DNA of 64,000 bases from assembly GCF_900091525.1 (NCBI RefSeq), contig NZ_FMCU01000013.1, positions 62,001 to 126,000 on the forward strand, in the 5' to 3' direction. Origin of the DNA: Micromonospora matsumotoense (lineage in GTDB: Bacteria; Actinomycetota; Actinomycetes; Mycobacteriales; Micromonosporaceae). The translations under genes were made by a program, and so were the position numbers. The notes beneath the pieces were generated by a model. It did no database searches. It was given only the letters and a program-made list of their open reading frames with translations, and was not told the origin of the DNA. Positions 1-7,582 of the stretch are shown piece after piece. Positions within the stretch are counted from its first letter, which is position 1. Each line of letters opens with the position of its first letter.

Positions 1-1
1 G

Positions 2-61
2 GACCGTGCGCACCTGTTCGATGCGGACACCGGGCTGTCGCTGTCCGGGGCCGGGCGGTAG
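2..61 (+). CDS. C-terminal end of an ABC transporter ATPase (partial, cut by window edge)
   Basis: The first 19 codons of the window read DRAHLFDADTGLSLSGAGR and then stop. The HLFD-x-x-TG-x-x-L pattern is the usual last segment of MalK/UgpC-type ATPases of carbohydrate ABC importers (end of the TOBE domain). Only the tail is visible, so substrate and completeness cannot be judged. It lies 153 bases upstream of the dehydrogenase pair and on the same strand, so an uptake-plus-oxidation operon is possible but not shown. Confidence 0.5.
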   Translation, partial: DRAHLFDADTGLSLSGAGR

Positions 62-214
62 CCGCGCCGGGTGGCGACGGCACCATGCGCCAGCGCGGCC
101 ATCGCGCCTCGGCGGGCCGCCACCGGTGAGGACGGATGACCCTTCCTTGCCCGCGCGCCGTGCGATCGCCGAGGCACGCCGGACATCACCACGACGATCA
201 CAGGAGGCGACGCA

Positions 215-1675
215 ATGAGTGACCCGATGGACGTCCTGGCCCCGGAGCACCGGCGGCTGCGGATCGGCGACGCCTGGCGTGACGCCGCGAGCGGCGCCAC
301 CTTCGCCGTCGAGGACCCCGCCACCGGTAAGACCATCGCCGAGGTGGCGGACGCCGGCGTCGTCGACGGGCTCGCCGCTCTGGACGCGGCGAGCAGGGCG
401 ATGGCGGACTGGGCGGCGACCCCGCCGCGGAAACGGTCAGAGCTGTTGACCGCGACGTACCGGGCCCTGACCGGGCGGTCCGAGGAGATCGCCCGGCTGA
501 TAACGCTGGAGATGGGCAAGCCGCTCGCCGAGGCGCGGGCAGAGGTGGCCTACGGCGCCGAGTTCTTCCGTTGGTTCGCCGAGGAGGCGGTACGCGTCGA
601 GGGGCGCTACGGCACCGCTCCCGCGGGTGGATACCGCATCCTCACCGTGCCGAAGCCGGTCGGACCGTGCGTCTTCGTGACGCCCTGGAACTTTCCGTTG
701 GCCATGGGCGCCCGCAAGATCGCTCCCGCGCTGGCCGCGGGCTGCACGACGGTCACCAAGCCGGCCGGCCAGACCCCCCTCACCATGCTGCTGCTGGCCC
801 GCATCATGGAGGAGGTCGGCGTACCCCCGGGCGTCGTCAACGTGGTGACCACCAGGCGCTCCGGCGAGGTGGTCTCGGCGCTGCTCGCCGACACCCGGAC
901 CCGCAAGCTGTCGTTCACCGGGTCGACCGAGGTCGGGCGGGTACTGCTGCGACAGGCTGCGGACAACGTGCTGCGTACCTCGATGGAACTGGGCGGCAAC
1001 GCGGCCCTGATCGTGTGTGCGGACGCCGACCTGGACGTCGCGCTCGACGGCGCCATGGTGGCCAAGATGCGCAACATCGGGGAGTCCTGCATCGCGGCCA
1101 ATCGGATCTACGTCGAGGAGCCGATACGCGAGGAGTTCGTCGCGCGTTTCACCGCGCGGATGGGTGCGCTCTCGGTGGGCCCCGGTCTCGACGACGGTGT
1201 GGACGTCGGGGCGTTGATCGACGACGCCTCGGTCACCAGGATCGACGAGTTGGTCGCCGATGCGGTCGCGCGCGGCGCCCGGGTCCTGGTGGGCGGCGAG
1301 CGTCCGGCCGGGCCGGGCCACTTCTACCCGCCCACGGTCCTCGTCGACGTGCCCGACGATGCACGGATGCTGGGGGCGGAGATCTTCGGCCCGGTGGCGC
1401 CGGTCATCTCGTTCACGTCCGACGACGAGGTGCTGGCGAAGGCCAACGACACCGAGCACGGCCTGGTCGGGTACGTCTTCACCCGTGACCTGCAGCGGGC
1501 GCTGCGGTTCGCCGAGGGGCTGGACACCGGGATGATCGGCATCAACCGTGGCCTGATATCGGACCCGTCGGCCCCGTTCGGCGGCGTGAAGCAGTCCGGC
1601 ATCGGCAAGGAGGGGTCGCACGAGGGCATCCTGGAGTACCTCGACCTCACCTACGCGGCGATCGACCTACCGTGA
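215..1675 (+). CDS. NAD(P)-dependent aldehyde dehydrogenase, succinate-semialdehyde dehydrogenase type
   Basis: This 486-residue protein has the usual length for an aldehyde dehydrogenase that oxidises an aldehyde to its acid in the cytoplasm. Visible catalytic features are TPWNFP with Asn159, KPAGQTP with Lys182, the FTGST cofactor loop, MELGGN with Glu258 and ESC with the catalytic Cys292. The ATG is preceded by AGGAGG with a 7-base spacer. An iron alcohol dehydrogenase follows 186 bases later on the same strand. That pairing would convert an alcohol (for example 4-hydroxybutyrate or a diol) to an acid. The exact substrate is inference; the family assignment is firm. Confidence 0.88.
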   Translation: MSDPMDVLAPEHRRLRIGDAWRDAASGATFAVEDPATGKTIAEVADAGVVDGLAALDAASRAMADWAATPPRKRSELLTATYRALTGRSEEIARLITLEMGKPLAEARAEVAYGAEFFRWFAEEAVRVEGRYGTAPAGGYRILTVPKPVGPCVFVTPWNFPLAMGARKIAPALAAGCTTVTKPAGQTPLTMLLLARIMEEVGVPPGVVNVVTTRRSGEVVSALLADTRTRKLSFTGSTEVGRVLLRQAADNVLRTSMELGGNAALIVCADADLDVALDGAMVAKMRNIGESCIAANRIYVEEPIREEFVARFTARMGALSVGPGLDDGVDVGALIDDASVTRIDELVADAVARGARVLVGGERPAGPGHFYPPTVLVDVPDDARMLGAEIFGPVAPVISFTSDDEVLAKANDTEHGLVGYVFTRDLQRALRFAEGLDTGMIGINRGLISDPSAPFGGVKQSGIGKEGSHEGILEYLDLTYAAIDLP

Positions 1676-1861
1676 CCGGCCTGCCGCTGCGGGCGTCCGC
1701 CGGGGATCACCGCGCCCTGTGCCCACCTGACCTGCCCGGTCTCCGCCCGGCAGGCGTCCACGCCGCCCGGGCGGCCGACCTTGCCGACGCCGTCGGGGTC
1801 TCGCAGGTGACCTGGCCGTCCGCCCCGCACACCGCCGCCGACGCTCCGGAGAGGCACCGAC

Positions 1862-3070
1862 ATGCTTGAGACCGTCCGCGGACCGCGCCAACTGATAGTG
1901 GGCGAAGGGGTCGCGCAGAACATCCCCCGGGTGGTGGCCGAGAGTGGCTCGCGGGTCCTCATCGTGACCGACCGGGTCCTGCTCGGGCAGCCGGGCGTGG
2001 CCGGGATCGTGGCCGCCGTGCGGGAGCGGGTCGAGGTCGTCGAGGTGTTCTCCGACGCGACCCCGGACGTGCCACTCACCGATGTCGAGCTGGCCGTCTC
2101 GGCGGCCGCCGCGGTGGACGCCGACGTGATCCTCGCCATCGGGGGCGGCACGGTGATCGACCTCGCCAAGATCGTCGGCGTCATCCGGCGGCACGGTGGG
2201 ACGCCGCGCGACTTCTACGGCGAGTCGCGGGTGCCGGGACCGACGATCCCTCTCATCGCGGTCCCCACGACGTCGGGCACCGGCTCCGAGCTGACCCCCG
2301 TGTCGGTGCTGACCGACCCGGACCGCGCGCTGAAGGTGGGGGTCTCCAGCGTCCACATCGTGCCCGACTTCGCCATCGTCGACCCCGAACTCACCTACAC
2401 CTGCCCGGCGACCGTCACCGCCCACTCCGGCATCGACGCGTTCTGTCACGCGGTGGAGAGCTACACCGCGCGACCCCGGCCCCACGGACCGCGCGACCCG
2501 GTGGAGCAGGTGTTCCTCGGCCGCAACCCGGTCACCGACCACTACGCGCTCCGGGCCGCGGAGCGGATCGCCCGGAGCCTGCGTCGTGCCGTCAGGGACG
2601 GCGGGGACACGCAGGCGCGGGCGGACATGTCCTACGGGGCCGTGCTCGCCGGGCTCGCCTTCTCCCACGCGGGCAACGCGGCCCCGCACGCTCTCCAGTA
2701 CCCCATCGGCGCGGCCACGCACACGCCGCACGGCCTGGGCGTCGGTCTGCTGCTGCCCTATGCGCTGGACGCGGCCAGGGCTGCCATCGGCGACCGGTTG
2801 GCCATCCTCGCCGGGGTGTGCGGGCTCGACGTGGCCGACGCCTCGGACGACGAGGCCGCCGAGGCGTTCCTCAGCTGGCTCGACGGGCTCCTCGCCGACA
2901 TCGGCATCCCGCCCACCCTGGCGGACATCGGCGTGGCCCGCGCCGACCTCCCACGCTTCGCGGAGATGGCCGGTGGCGTCACCCGCCTGATCCAGAACCA
3001 TCCCGGCCCGACCGACACGGCCAGCCTGACCGCGATCCTCGAAGCAGCCTGGACCGGCGATCGGACCTGA
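1862..3070 (+). CDS. Iron-containing alcohol dehydrogenase
   Basis: This 402-residue protein belongs to the group III (Fe-ADH) alcohol dehydrogenases, which oxidise alcohols with NAD(P) using one bound metal. It shows GGGTVIDLAK for nucleotide binding, TTSGTGSE, and the metal-ligand sequences HSGIDAFCHAVES (Asp and His four apart), APHAL and HTPHG. Length is typical and the start has GGAGAGG about 6 bases upstream. The 186-base gap to the preceding aldehyde dehydrogenase has no terminator that I can see, so the two are probably co-transcribed. A role in hydroxybutyrate or diol catabolism is plausible but unproven. Confidence 0.87.
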   Translation: MLETVRGPRQLIVGEGVAQNIPRVVAESGSRVLIVTDRVLLGQPGVAGIVAAVRERVEVVEVFSDATPDVPLTDVELAVSAAAAVDADVILAIGGGTVIDLAKIVGVIRRHGGTPRDFYGESRVPGPTIPLIAVPTTSGTGSELTPVSVLTDPDRALKVGVSSVHIVPDFAIVDPELTYTCPATVTAHSGIDAFCHAVESYTARPRPHGPRDPVEQVFLGRNPVTDHYALRAAERIARSLRRAVRDGGDTQARADMSYGAVLAGLAFSHAGNAAPHALQYPIGAATHTPHGLGVGLLLPYALDAARAAIGDRLAILAGVCGLDVADASDDEAAEAFLSWLDGLLADIGIPPTLADIGVARADLPRFAEMAGGVTRLIQNHPGPTDTASLTAILEAAWTGDRT

Positions 3071-3174
3071 CAGCGACAGTGACCGGCCTTTCCCGCGGCT
3101 TGACGCAGGTCGTGCCGCAGGTGCCAGCTGTCCGCGGCAGAGGCCGCACGCATTAATTCATTGACGATCGTCAT

Positions 3175-3223
3175 TTGACACACCGATTGACATAGATCTA
3201 TGGTGTGGCGAATCGATTCGCCG
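3175..3223 (+). promoter_or_regulatory. Candidate promoter and 16-bp palindrome upstream of the secreted esterase
   Basis: TTGACA at 3175-3180 and TATGGT at 3199-3204 are separated by 18 bases and form a good vegetative-type promoter. A perfect palindrome GGCGAATCGATTCGCC lies at 3208-3223, where a repressor could block initiation. The gene start is at 3508, implying a leader of about 290 bases. The rest of 3071-3507 holds nothing else I can recognise. Confidence 0.4.
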
Positions 3224-3507
3224 AGCCTGTGCAAACCCTGTCCGAGTGGGGCCTGTCTGCCTGGTCAGCAGTTCGGCCGTGGGCCAACCCCCCGGCGACC
3301 GGGCTGGCCGACACCGTAGAGCGTCACCTCCACATCCGACGCTCGACGCACGGTGCGGCGCGGCCAGCGGAATCGACGAGGCGACCGGGGGTGACCCCGG
3401 GAGGCCCACCGCCAAGGCGCAGACGTGGGGAAACGGTGCTCCGCCACCCGGTCGCCGAGTTGGTCCGCAGCCCGATGAGCTCTCCAGGACAGAAGGAGTT
3501 GAAGGTC

Positions 3508-4878
3508 TTGAAACACCGGTCAACCGCGGCGACCGTGGCAGCTGCCGCGGTCGCCCTCACCATGGCCGCCGGTCTGGCCATCAGCGGCGGACTCGCCTCC
3601 GCAGCCACCCACACCGCCACCCTGGCCACCACCGCCGGCTGCGGAAAGGCGCCCACCCTCACCAGCGGCACCCACACCATCTCCAGCGGCGGCCGTAGCC
3701 GCAGCTACATCCTGCGCATCCCCGACACCTACGACAACAATCACCCCTACCGGCTGGTCTTCTCCTTCCACTGGGTCGGCGGTACCGCCGAACAAGTGGA
3801 CAACGGCAGCACCAGTGGCATCGAATGGTCCTACTACGGGCTTCGTGTCGACAAGTACGGCAAGTCCAACACCATCTTCGTCGCCCCCCAGGGCATCAAC
3901 AACGGCTGGGGCAACAGCAACGGCCAGGACCTCACCTTCGTCGACGACATGACCCGGCAGATCGAAAGTAGTCTCTGCGTCGACACCACCCAACTCTTCG
4001 CCTCCGGGTTCAGCTACGGCGGCGCCATGACTTATGCCATCGCCTGTGCCCGCGCCACCGTCTTCCGCGGCGTCATCGTCTACTCCGGCGGCGTCCTCAG
4101 CGGCTGCCAGGGCGGCACCCAACCCATCGCCTACTTCGGCATCCACGGTCTCCGCGACGGCACACTCCCCATCTCCGGCGGACGCTCCATGCGCGACCGG
4201 TTCGTCCAAAACAACGGCTGTACCTCCCGGAACCCCCCAGAACCAGCCCAAGGCAGCCTCACCCACATCGTCACCTGGTACACCGGCTGCCGCACCGGCT
4301 ACCCCGTCGTCTGGGGTGCCTTCGACGGACCCCACGCCCCCAACGCCGTCGACGGCTCTGCCGACCCCTACGCACCCGGCGCCAAATCCTGGACCCAGGC
4401 CGAAGTCTGGAGATTCATCACCTCACTCGACGGCGACGGACCCACCACCCCGCCCACGACCGCCCCGCCCACGACGCCACCACCGGGTAACGGGCAGCAG
4501 ATCGTGGGCTCCCAGTCCGGCCGGTGCGTGGACGTGCCGAACTCGACCCAGAACAACGGCACCCAGGTGCAGCTGTGGGACTGCGGCAACGCCACCGGCC
4601 AGCGCTTCACCTACACCGGGGGCAGGCAACTGCAGGTGTACGGCAACAAGTGCCTCGACGCCAACGGCCAGGGCACCAGCAACGGCACCGCGGTGATCAT
4701 CTGGGACTGCAACGGCGGCGCCAACCAGCAGTGGAACGTCAACGCCAACGGCACCATCATCGGTCAACAGTCCGGCCTGTGCCTGGACGCCAACGCCGCC
4801 AACACGGCCAACGGCACCAAGCTCGTCCTCTGGTCCTGCAACGGCGGCGCCAACCAGCGGTGGAGCCTGCGTAGCTGA
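3508..4878 (+). CDS. Secreted PHB-depolymerase/feruloyl-esterase-like esterase with ricin-B lectin domain
   Basis: The predicted 456-residue protein starts at TTG 3508, chosen because AGAAGGAG lies 10 bases upstream and a clear signal peptide follows (MKHRSTAAT, an alanine-rich core, cleavage near residue 33). Residues 45-305 form a CE1/LpqC-type alpha/beta hydrolase with nucleophile Ser169 in GFSYGG, probable Asp217 and His276 in DGPHAPN. A Thr/Pro linker at 312-328 leads to a ricin-type beta-trefoil (about 330-456) with repeated CLDANxxxxxNGTxxxxWxCNGGANQ(Q/R)W units, a sugar-binding module. It probably removes acyl or feruloyl groups from plant polysaccharide outside the cell. An in-frame GTG at 3205 would give a longer protein but lacks a ribosome site. 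Confidence 0.82.
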   Translation: MKHRSTAATVAAAAVALTMAAGLAISGGLASAATHTATLATTAGCGKAPTLTSGTHTISSGGRSRSYILRIPDTYDNNHPYRLVFSFHWVGGTAEQVDNGSTSGIEWSYYGLRVDKYGKSNTIFVAPQGINNGWGNSNGQDLTFVDDMTRQIESSLCVDTTQLFASGFSYGGAMTYAIACARATVFRGVIVYSGGVLSGCQGGTQPIAYFGIHGLRDGTLPISGGRSMRDRFVQNNGCTSRNPPEPAQGSLTHIVTWYTGCRTGYPVVWGAFDGPHAPNAVDGSADPYAPGAKSWTQAEVWRFITSLDGDGPTTPPTTAPPTTPPPGNGQQIVGSQSGRCVDVPNSTQNNGTQVQLWDCGNATGQRFTYTGGRQLQVYGNKCLDANGQGTSNGTAVIIWDCNGGANQQWNVNANGTIIGQQSGLCLDANAANTANGTKLVLWSCNGGANQRWSLRS

Positions 4879-5036
4879 CCGCCCCGCGTGCCACCACTGT
4901 CACCCTGCCCGGCACGGGGCCGGCCGTCGTCGAGACGTACGACCCGGCAGGGGTGCGCCGGTCGCGGACGGTGGTGTCCGGCGAGACCGTGCCGGCACGG
5001 GTCCTGCCGGGCGGCTCCACCGTCGTGCGGCGCTGA
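4878..5036 (+). pseudogene. C-terminal gene fragment of unknown origin (possible glycosidase tail)
   Basis: Immediately after the esterase stop, another frame reads a coherent C-terminal segment (ATVTLPG-like strand, VVETYDPAGVR, VVSGETVPARVLPGGSTVVRR) and stops at 5034-5036. It has no start codon or ribosome site, and is followed directly by a strong terminator. The beta-strand pattern with a final PGGS resembles the C-terminal sandwich domain of secreted glycoside hydrolases, but I cannot name the family. It is best read as the stump of a deleted gene; its terminator now serves the esterase. Confidence 0.4.
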
Positions 5037-5042
5037 CGCGGC

Positions 5043-5078
5043 CTGCGGCGGGACCGCGGCGGTGCGGTCCCGCCGCAG
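5043..5078 (+). terminator. Strong hairpin terminator
   Basis: CTGCGGCGGGACCGC and its exact complement form a 15-bp stem with a 6-base loop, about 165 bases after the esterase stop. No T-run follows, as is usual in high-GC actinobacteria. Confidence 0.7.
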
Positions 5079-5250
5079 GTGGGCTGGCGAGGCGGCTCAC
5101 CGCCGGTCTCCGGGCGGGCGCCGTGGCCCAGAGTCGTACGCCGGGGTACCTCCGCGGGTCGGGCCACCGACCCTTTCCCTCGCGCGCAGGCGCTGATCGG
5201 GGCCGCACGTGACGTCGACGCGGACGACAACGCCCTTCAGGTCGCGGAGA

Positions 5251-6141
5251 TCAGCGGCTGAAGTAGTGGCCCTCGTCCAGGTCGTCGAGGAGTCCCGCGT
5301 TCACCGGCTCCCAGCCCAGCAGCTTGCGGGTGACGAGGCCGGAGGCGGCGGTGTCATGGGCGACGACCGGCCCGAGGAAGCCGAAGTGCCCACCGGTGTC
5401 CCCGGCGGGGATTGAGGTGACCGGCACCCCGAGCCGCCGCCCGATGGCCTCGGCGATGTCCCGGAACGGCACCCCCTCGTCGCCGACGCCGTGCAGGCGA
5501 CTTCCGGCCGGCGCCGACTCCACGGCGCGGCGGAACAGGTCCGCCGCGTCGAGGCGGTGCACGGCCGCCCACCGGGTGGTGCCGTCGTCCGCGTACGCCG
5601 AGAAGCCCTTGACCCGCGCGATGTCGATCAGCCGGGGGAGGAACCCGTGGCGGTCCCCGACGCCGTGCACGCTGGGAGGCAGCCGGAGCACCGAGGCGCG
5701 TACGCCCCGCTCGGCCAGGGCCAGGGTGGCCTTCTCGGCGCGACCACGGGGGAACGCCGGACCGGCGGCGTCGTCCTCGGTGCTGACCCGGCCGGGAGTG
5801 AGCAGTGTGGTGCCCGAGGTGACGACCAGCGGCCGGTCCGAGCCCACGAGCGCGTCCCCCAGCGCTTCGACGGCGCGCAGGTCGGCCGCGACGGCGGCAC
5901 CGAAGTCGGTGAAGTCGTGGATGAACGCGGTGTGGATGACGCCGTCGGCCGCCGCGGCACCGGCACGCAGGCTCGCCACGTCGTCCAGCGAGCCACGGTG
6001 CACCCGGGCTCCGGCGGCGGTGAGCACCGCGGCCGACGCCTCGGATCGCGCCAGCCCCAACACCTGGTGCCCGGTGTCGAGCAGCTCACGAACGACCGCG
6101 GTACCGATGAAACCGGTCGCGCCGGTGACGAAGACAAGCAT
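5251..6141 (-). CDS. NAD-dependent epimerase/dehydratase-like SDR oxidoreductase
   Basis: This 296-residue protein is an extended or atypical short-chain dehydrogenase. The N-terminus has TGATGFIG at residues 6-13 (Rossmann glycine motif), followed by GARVHRGSLDD and HTAFIHDF, as in the family that modifies nucleotide sugars or flavonoid-type substrates. The start is the ATG at 6141, preceded on the minus strand by GGGGGCACC; further upstream the reading frame is non-coding in character. A LysR regulator is divergently transcribed 186 bases away, suggesting that it controls this gene. Substrate unknown. Confidence 0.8.
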   Translation of the reverse strand: MLVFVTGATGFIGTAVVRELLDTGHQVLGLARSEASAAVLTAAGARVHRGSLDDVASLRAGAAAADGVIHTAFIHDFTDFGAAVAADLRAVEALGDALVGSDRPLVVTSGTTLLTPGRVSTEDDAAGPAFPRGRAEKATLALAERGVRASVLRLPPSVHGVGDRHGFLPRLIDIARVKGFSAYADDGTTRWAAVHRLDAADLFRRAVESAPAGSRLHGVGDEGVPFRDIAEAIGRRLGVPVTSIPAGDTGGHFGFLGPVVAHDTAASGLVTRKLLGWEPVNAGLLDDLDEGHYFSR

Positions 6142-6239
6142 GGTGCCCCCTTCGGGGAGGAACTCGCCGGCGCGGCGGAATGCCGGGCCGATGCTGCCCA
6201 GGATGGACCGGTCCGGCGGCGGGGGTCCAAGGCCCGATG

Positions 6240-6255
6240 CGTATCCGGCGATACG
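6240..6255. promoter_or_regulatory. Candidate LysR-type operator between divergent genes
   Basis: CGTATC and GATACG form an inverted repeat around a 4-base centre in the SDR/LysR intergenic region. LysR regulators typically bind dyads with T and A about 11 bases apart, which this fits (TATCCGGCGATA core). Confidence 0.45.
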
Positions 6256-6327
6256 GATCAGGTATGTCCGCTGGTGAGCGCCGCATCGGGTGGCGGCCGA
6301 CGACCGTACGGTGGATACGGTTGAGGC

Positions 6328-7212
6328 ATGTCTGACGGACGGCCCGCCATCGATCTGGACCTGCGGCTGGTCCGCTACTTCACCGTCCTGGCCGAGCAGC
6401 GGCACTTCGCCCGCGCCGCCGCCCTGCTGCACATCACCCAGCCGTCCCTGAGCCGGCAGATCCGCAACCTCGAACACCAGCTCGGTGTCCGCCTGCTGGA
6501 ACGCACCGCCAAGGGCAGCCACCTCACCGAGGCGGGCGAGGTGTTCCTGCCGGAGGCCCGGGCACTGTTGCGATCGGCGGCCCAGGCGGCGGCCCGTACC
6601 CGGGCCGCCGCGCAACCGTACCGGCTCATCGTCGGCTACACGGCCGACCTGATCGTCACTCCCGCCGTACGCAGTGTGCGCGACCGGAACCCGGACGCCG
6701 ACGTGCAGGCGGTCCATCTGCACTGGGGACAGGCCCGGGAGGCGCTCCTGGAACACCGGGTGGACGCGCTGATCGCCCGCCTCCCGCTGGCCACCGACGG
6801 CCTGCACGTGACGATCCTCTACGACGAACCACGGGTCCTGGCCGTGGCACTGGATCACCGCCTGGCCGGCAGGGAATCCGTCACGCTCGACGACATCGCC
6901 GACGAGCCGCTGCCACGGGTGCCCGATGCGGCCTGGAACGCGTACTGGCGGATCGACCCCCGGCCGGACGGGCGGCCGGCGCCCGGTGGCCCGCTCGTGA
7001 CGGCCGCCGAGGACAAGCTGGAACTCGTCGCCGCCGGTCAGGCGGTGGCCATCGTGCCCGGCGGCCTCCGCGGTCTGCGCCCGGACCTGACCACCGTGGC
7101 GCTGGAGGGCATCGCCCCCGGCCACGTGGTGCTCGCCACCCGATCCGGTGATCGCTCGCGTCTGCTGGCCGAGTTCAGCAGGGCGGCCCGACGCCATCTG
7201 ACCAGCTCGTGA
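6328..7212 (+). CDS. LysR-family transcriptional regulator
   Basis: The protein has 294 residues with a winged helix-turn-helix at about 12-70 (FARAAALLHITQPSLSRQI, LGVRLLERT), followed by a periplasmic-binding-like effector domain. Length is typical. It is divergent from the SDR gene at 5251-6141, with an inverted repeat in between, the standard LysR arrangement for a regulator and its target. The effector is unknown. Confidence 0.88.
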   Translation: MSDGRPAIDLDLRLVRYFTVLAEQRHFARAAALLHITQPSLSRQIRNLEHQLGVRLLERTAKGSHLTEAGEVFLPEARALLRSAAQAAARTRAAAQPYRLIVGYTADLIVTPAVRSVRDRNPDADVQAVHLHWGQAREALLEHRVDALIARLPLATDGLHVTILYDEPRVLAVALDHRLAGRESVTLDDIADEPLPRVPDAAWNAYWRIDPRPDGRPAPGGPLVTAAEDKLELVAAGQAVAIVPGGLRGLRPDLTTVALEGIAPGHVVLATRSGDRSRLLAEFSRAARRHLTSS

Positions 7213-7218
7213 GGGCCC

Positions 7219-7374
7219 CCGGCCACGACCCTGATCGTCGATCACCTCGGCCTCCACCAGCCGCCGTACCTTCCGGTCACCGACCCGCCGTGGCGCGACC
7301 TCGACCGGTTGCTGGCGCTGGCCGGCACCGTACCCTGCCCCGGACAACCCGCTCGGGGATGCCCCTCAGACTGA
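7219..7374 (+). pseudogene. Amidohydrolase fragment
   Basis: One frame just after the LysR stop reads TTLIVDHLGLHQPP, LPVTDPPWRDLDRLLALAGT and then loses similarity and stops. The VDHLG followed by W-x-DL-x-R-LLALA pattern is characteristic of TIM-barrel amidohydrolases (the Amidohydro_2 family). Only about 40 residues survive, with no start codon, so this is a deletion remnant. The rest of the gap to 7582 holds nothing recognisable. Confidence 0.5.
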
Positions 7375-7582
7375 CACCCGTCCGTCGTCCCTTTGCCCCC
7401 CAGAGTCCGATACCGTGGACGGACAGCACGCAGAGTCATGACGACCGCCACCGATCCCTCCCGGAGTTCCCGACGTCCGCGCCCGGCCTGGGGACCGGAC
7501 GTGACCCGACCGGCCGCCCGACACCCACTGCCAGCCGCCAGCGGCGCAGCTCGGCCCTGACGGCCCGTCCGATGGAGACGGC

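Noticed and set aside
1672..1869. 65-codon frame between the aldehyde and alcohol dehydrogenase genes (GTGA overlap)
   Set aside because: No family resemblance and no ribosome site; composition is consistent with a non-coding high-GC gap.
6141..7347. N-terminal extension of the SDR frame up to 7347 on the minus strand
   Set aside because: The extension runs antisense through the LysR gene and has shadow composition. The Rossmann motif begins right after ATG 6141.
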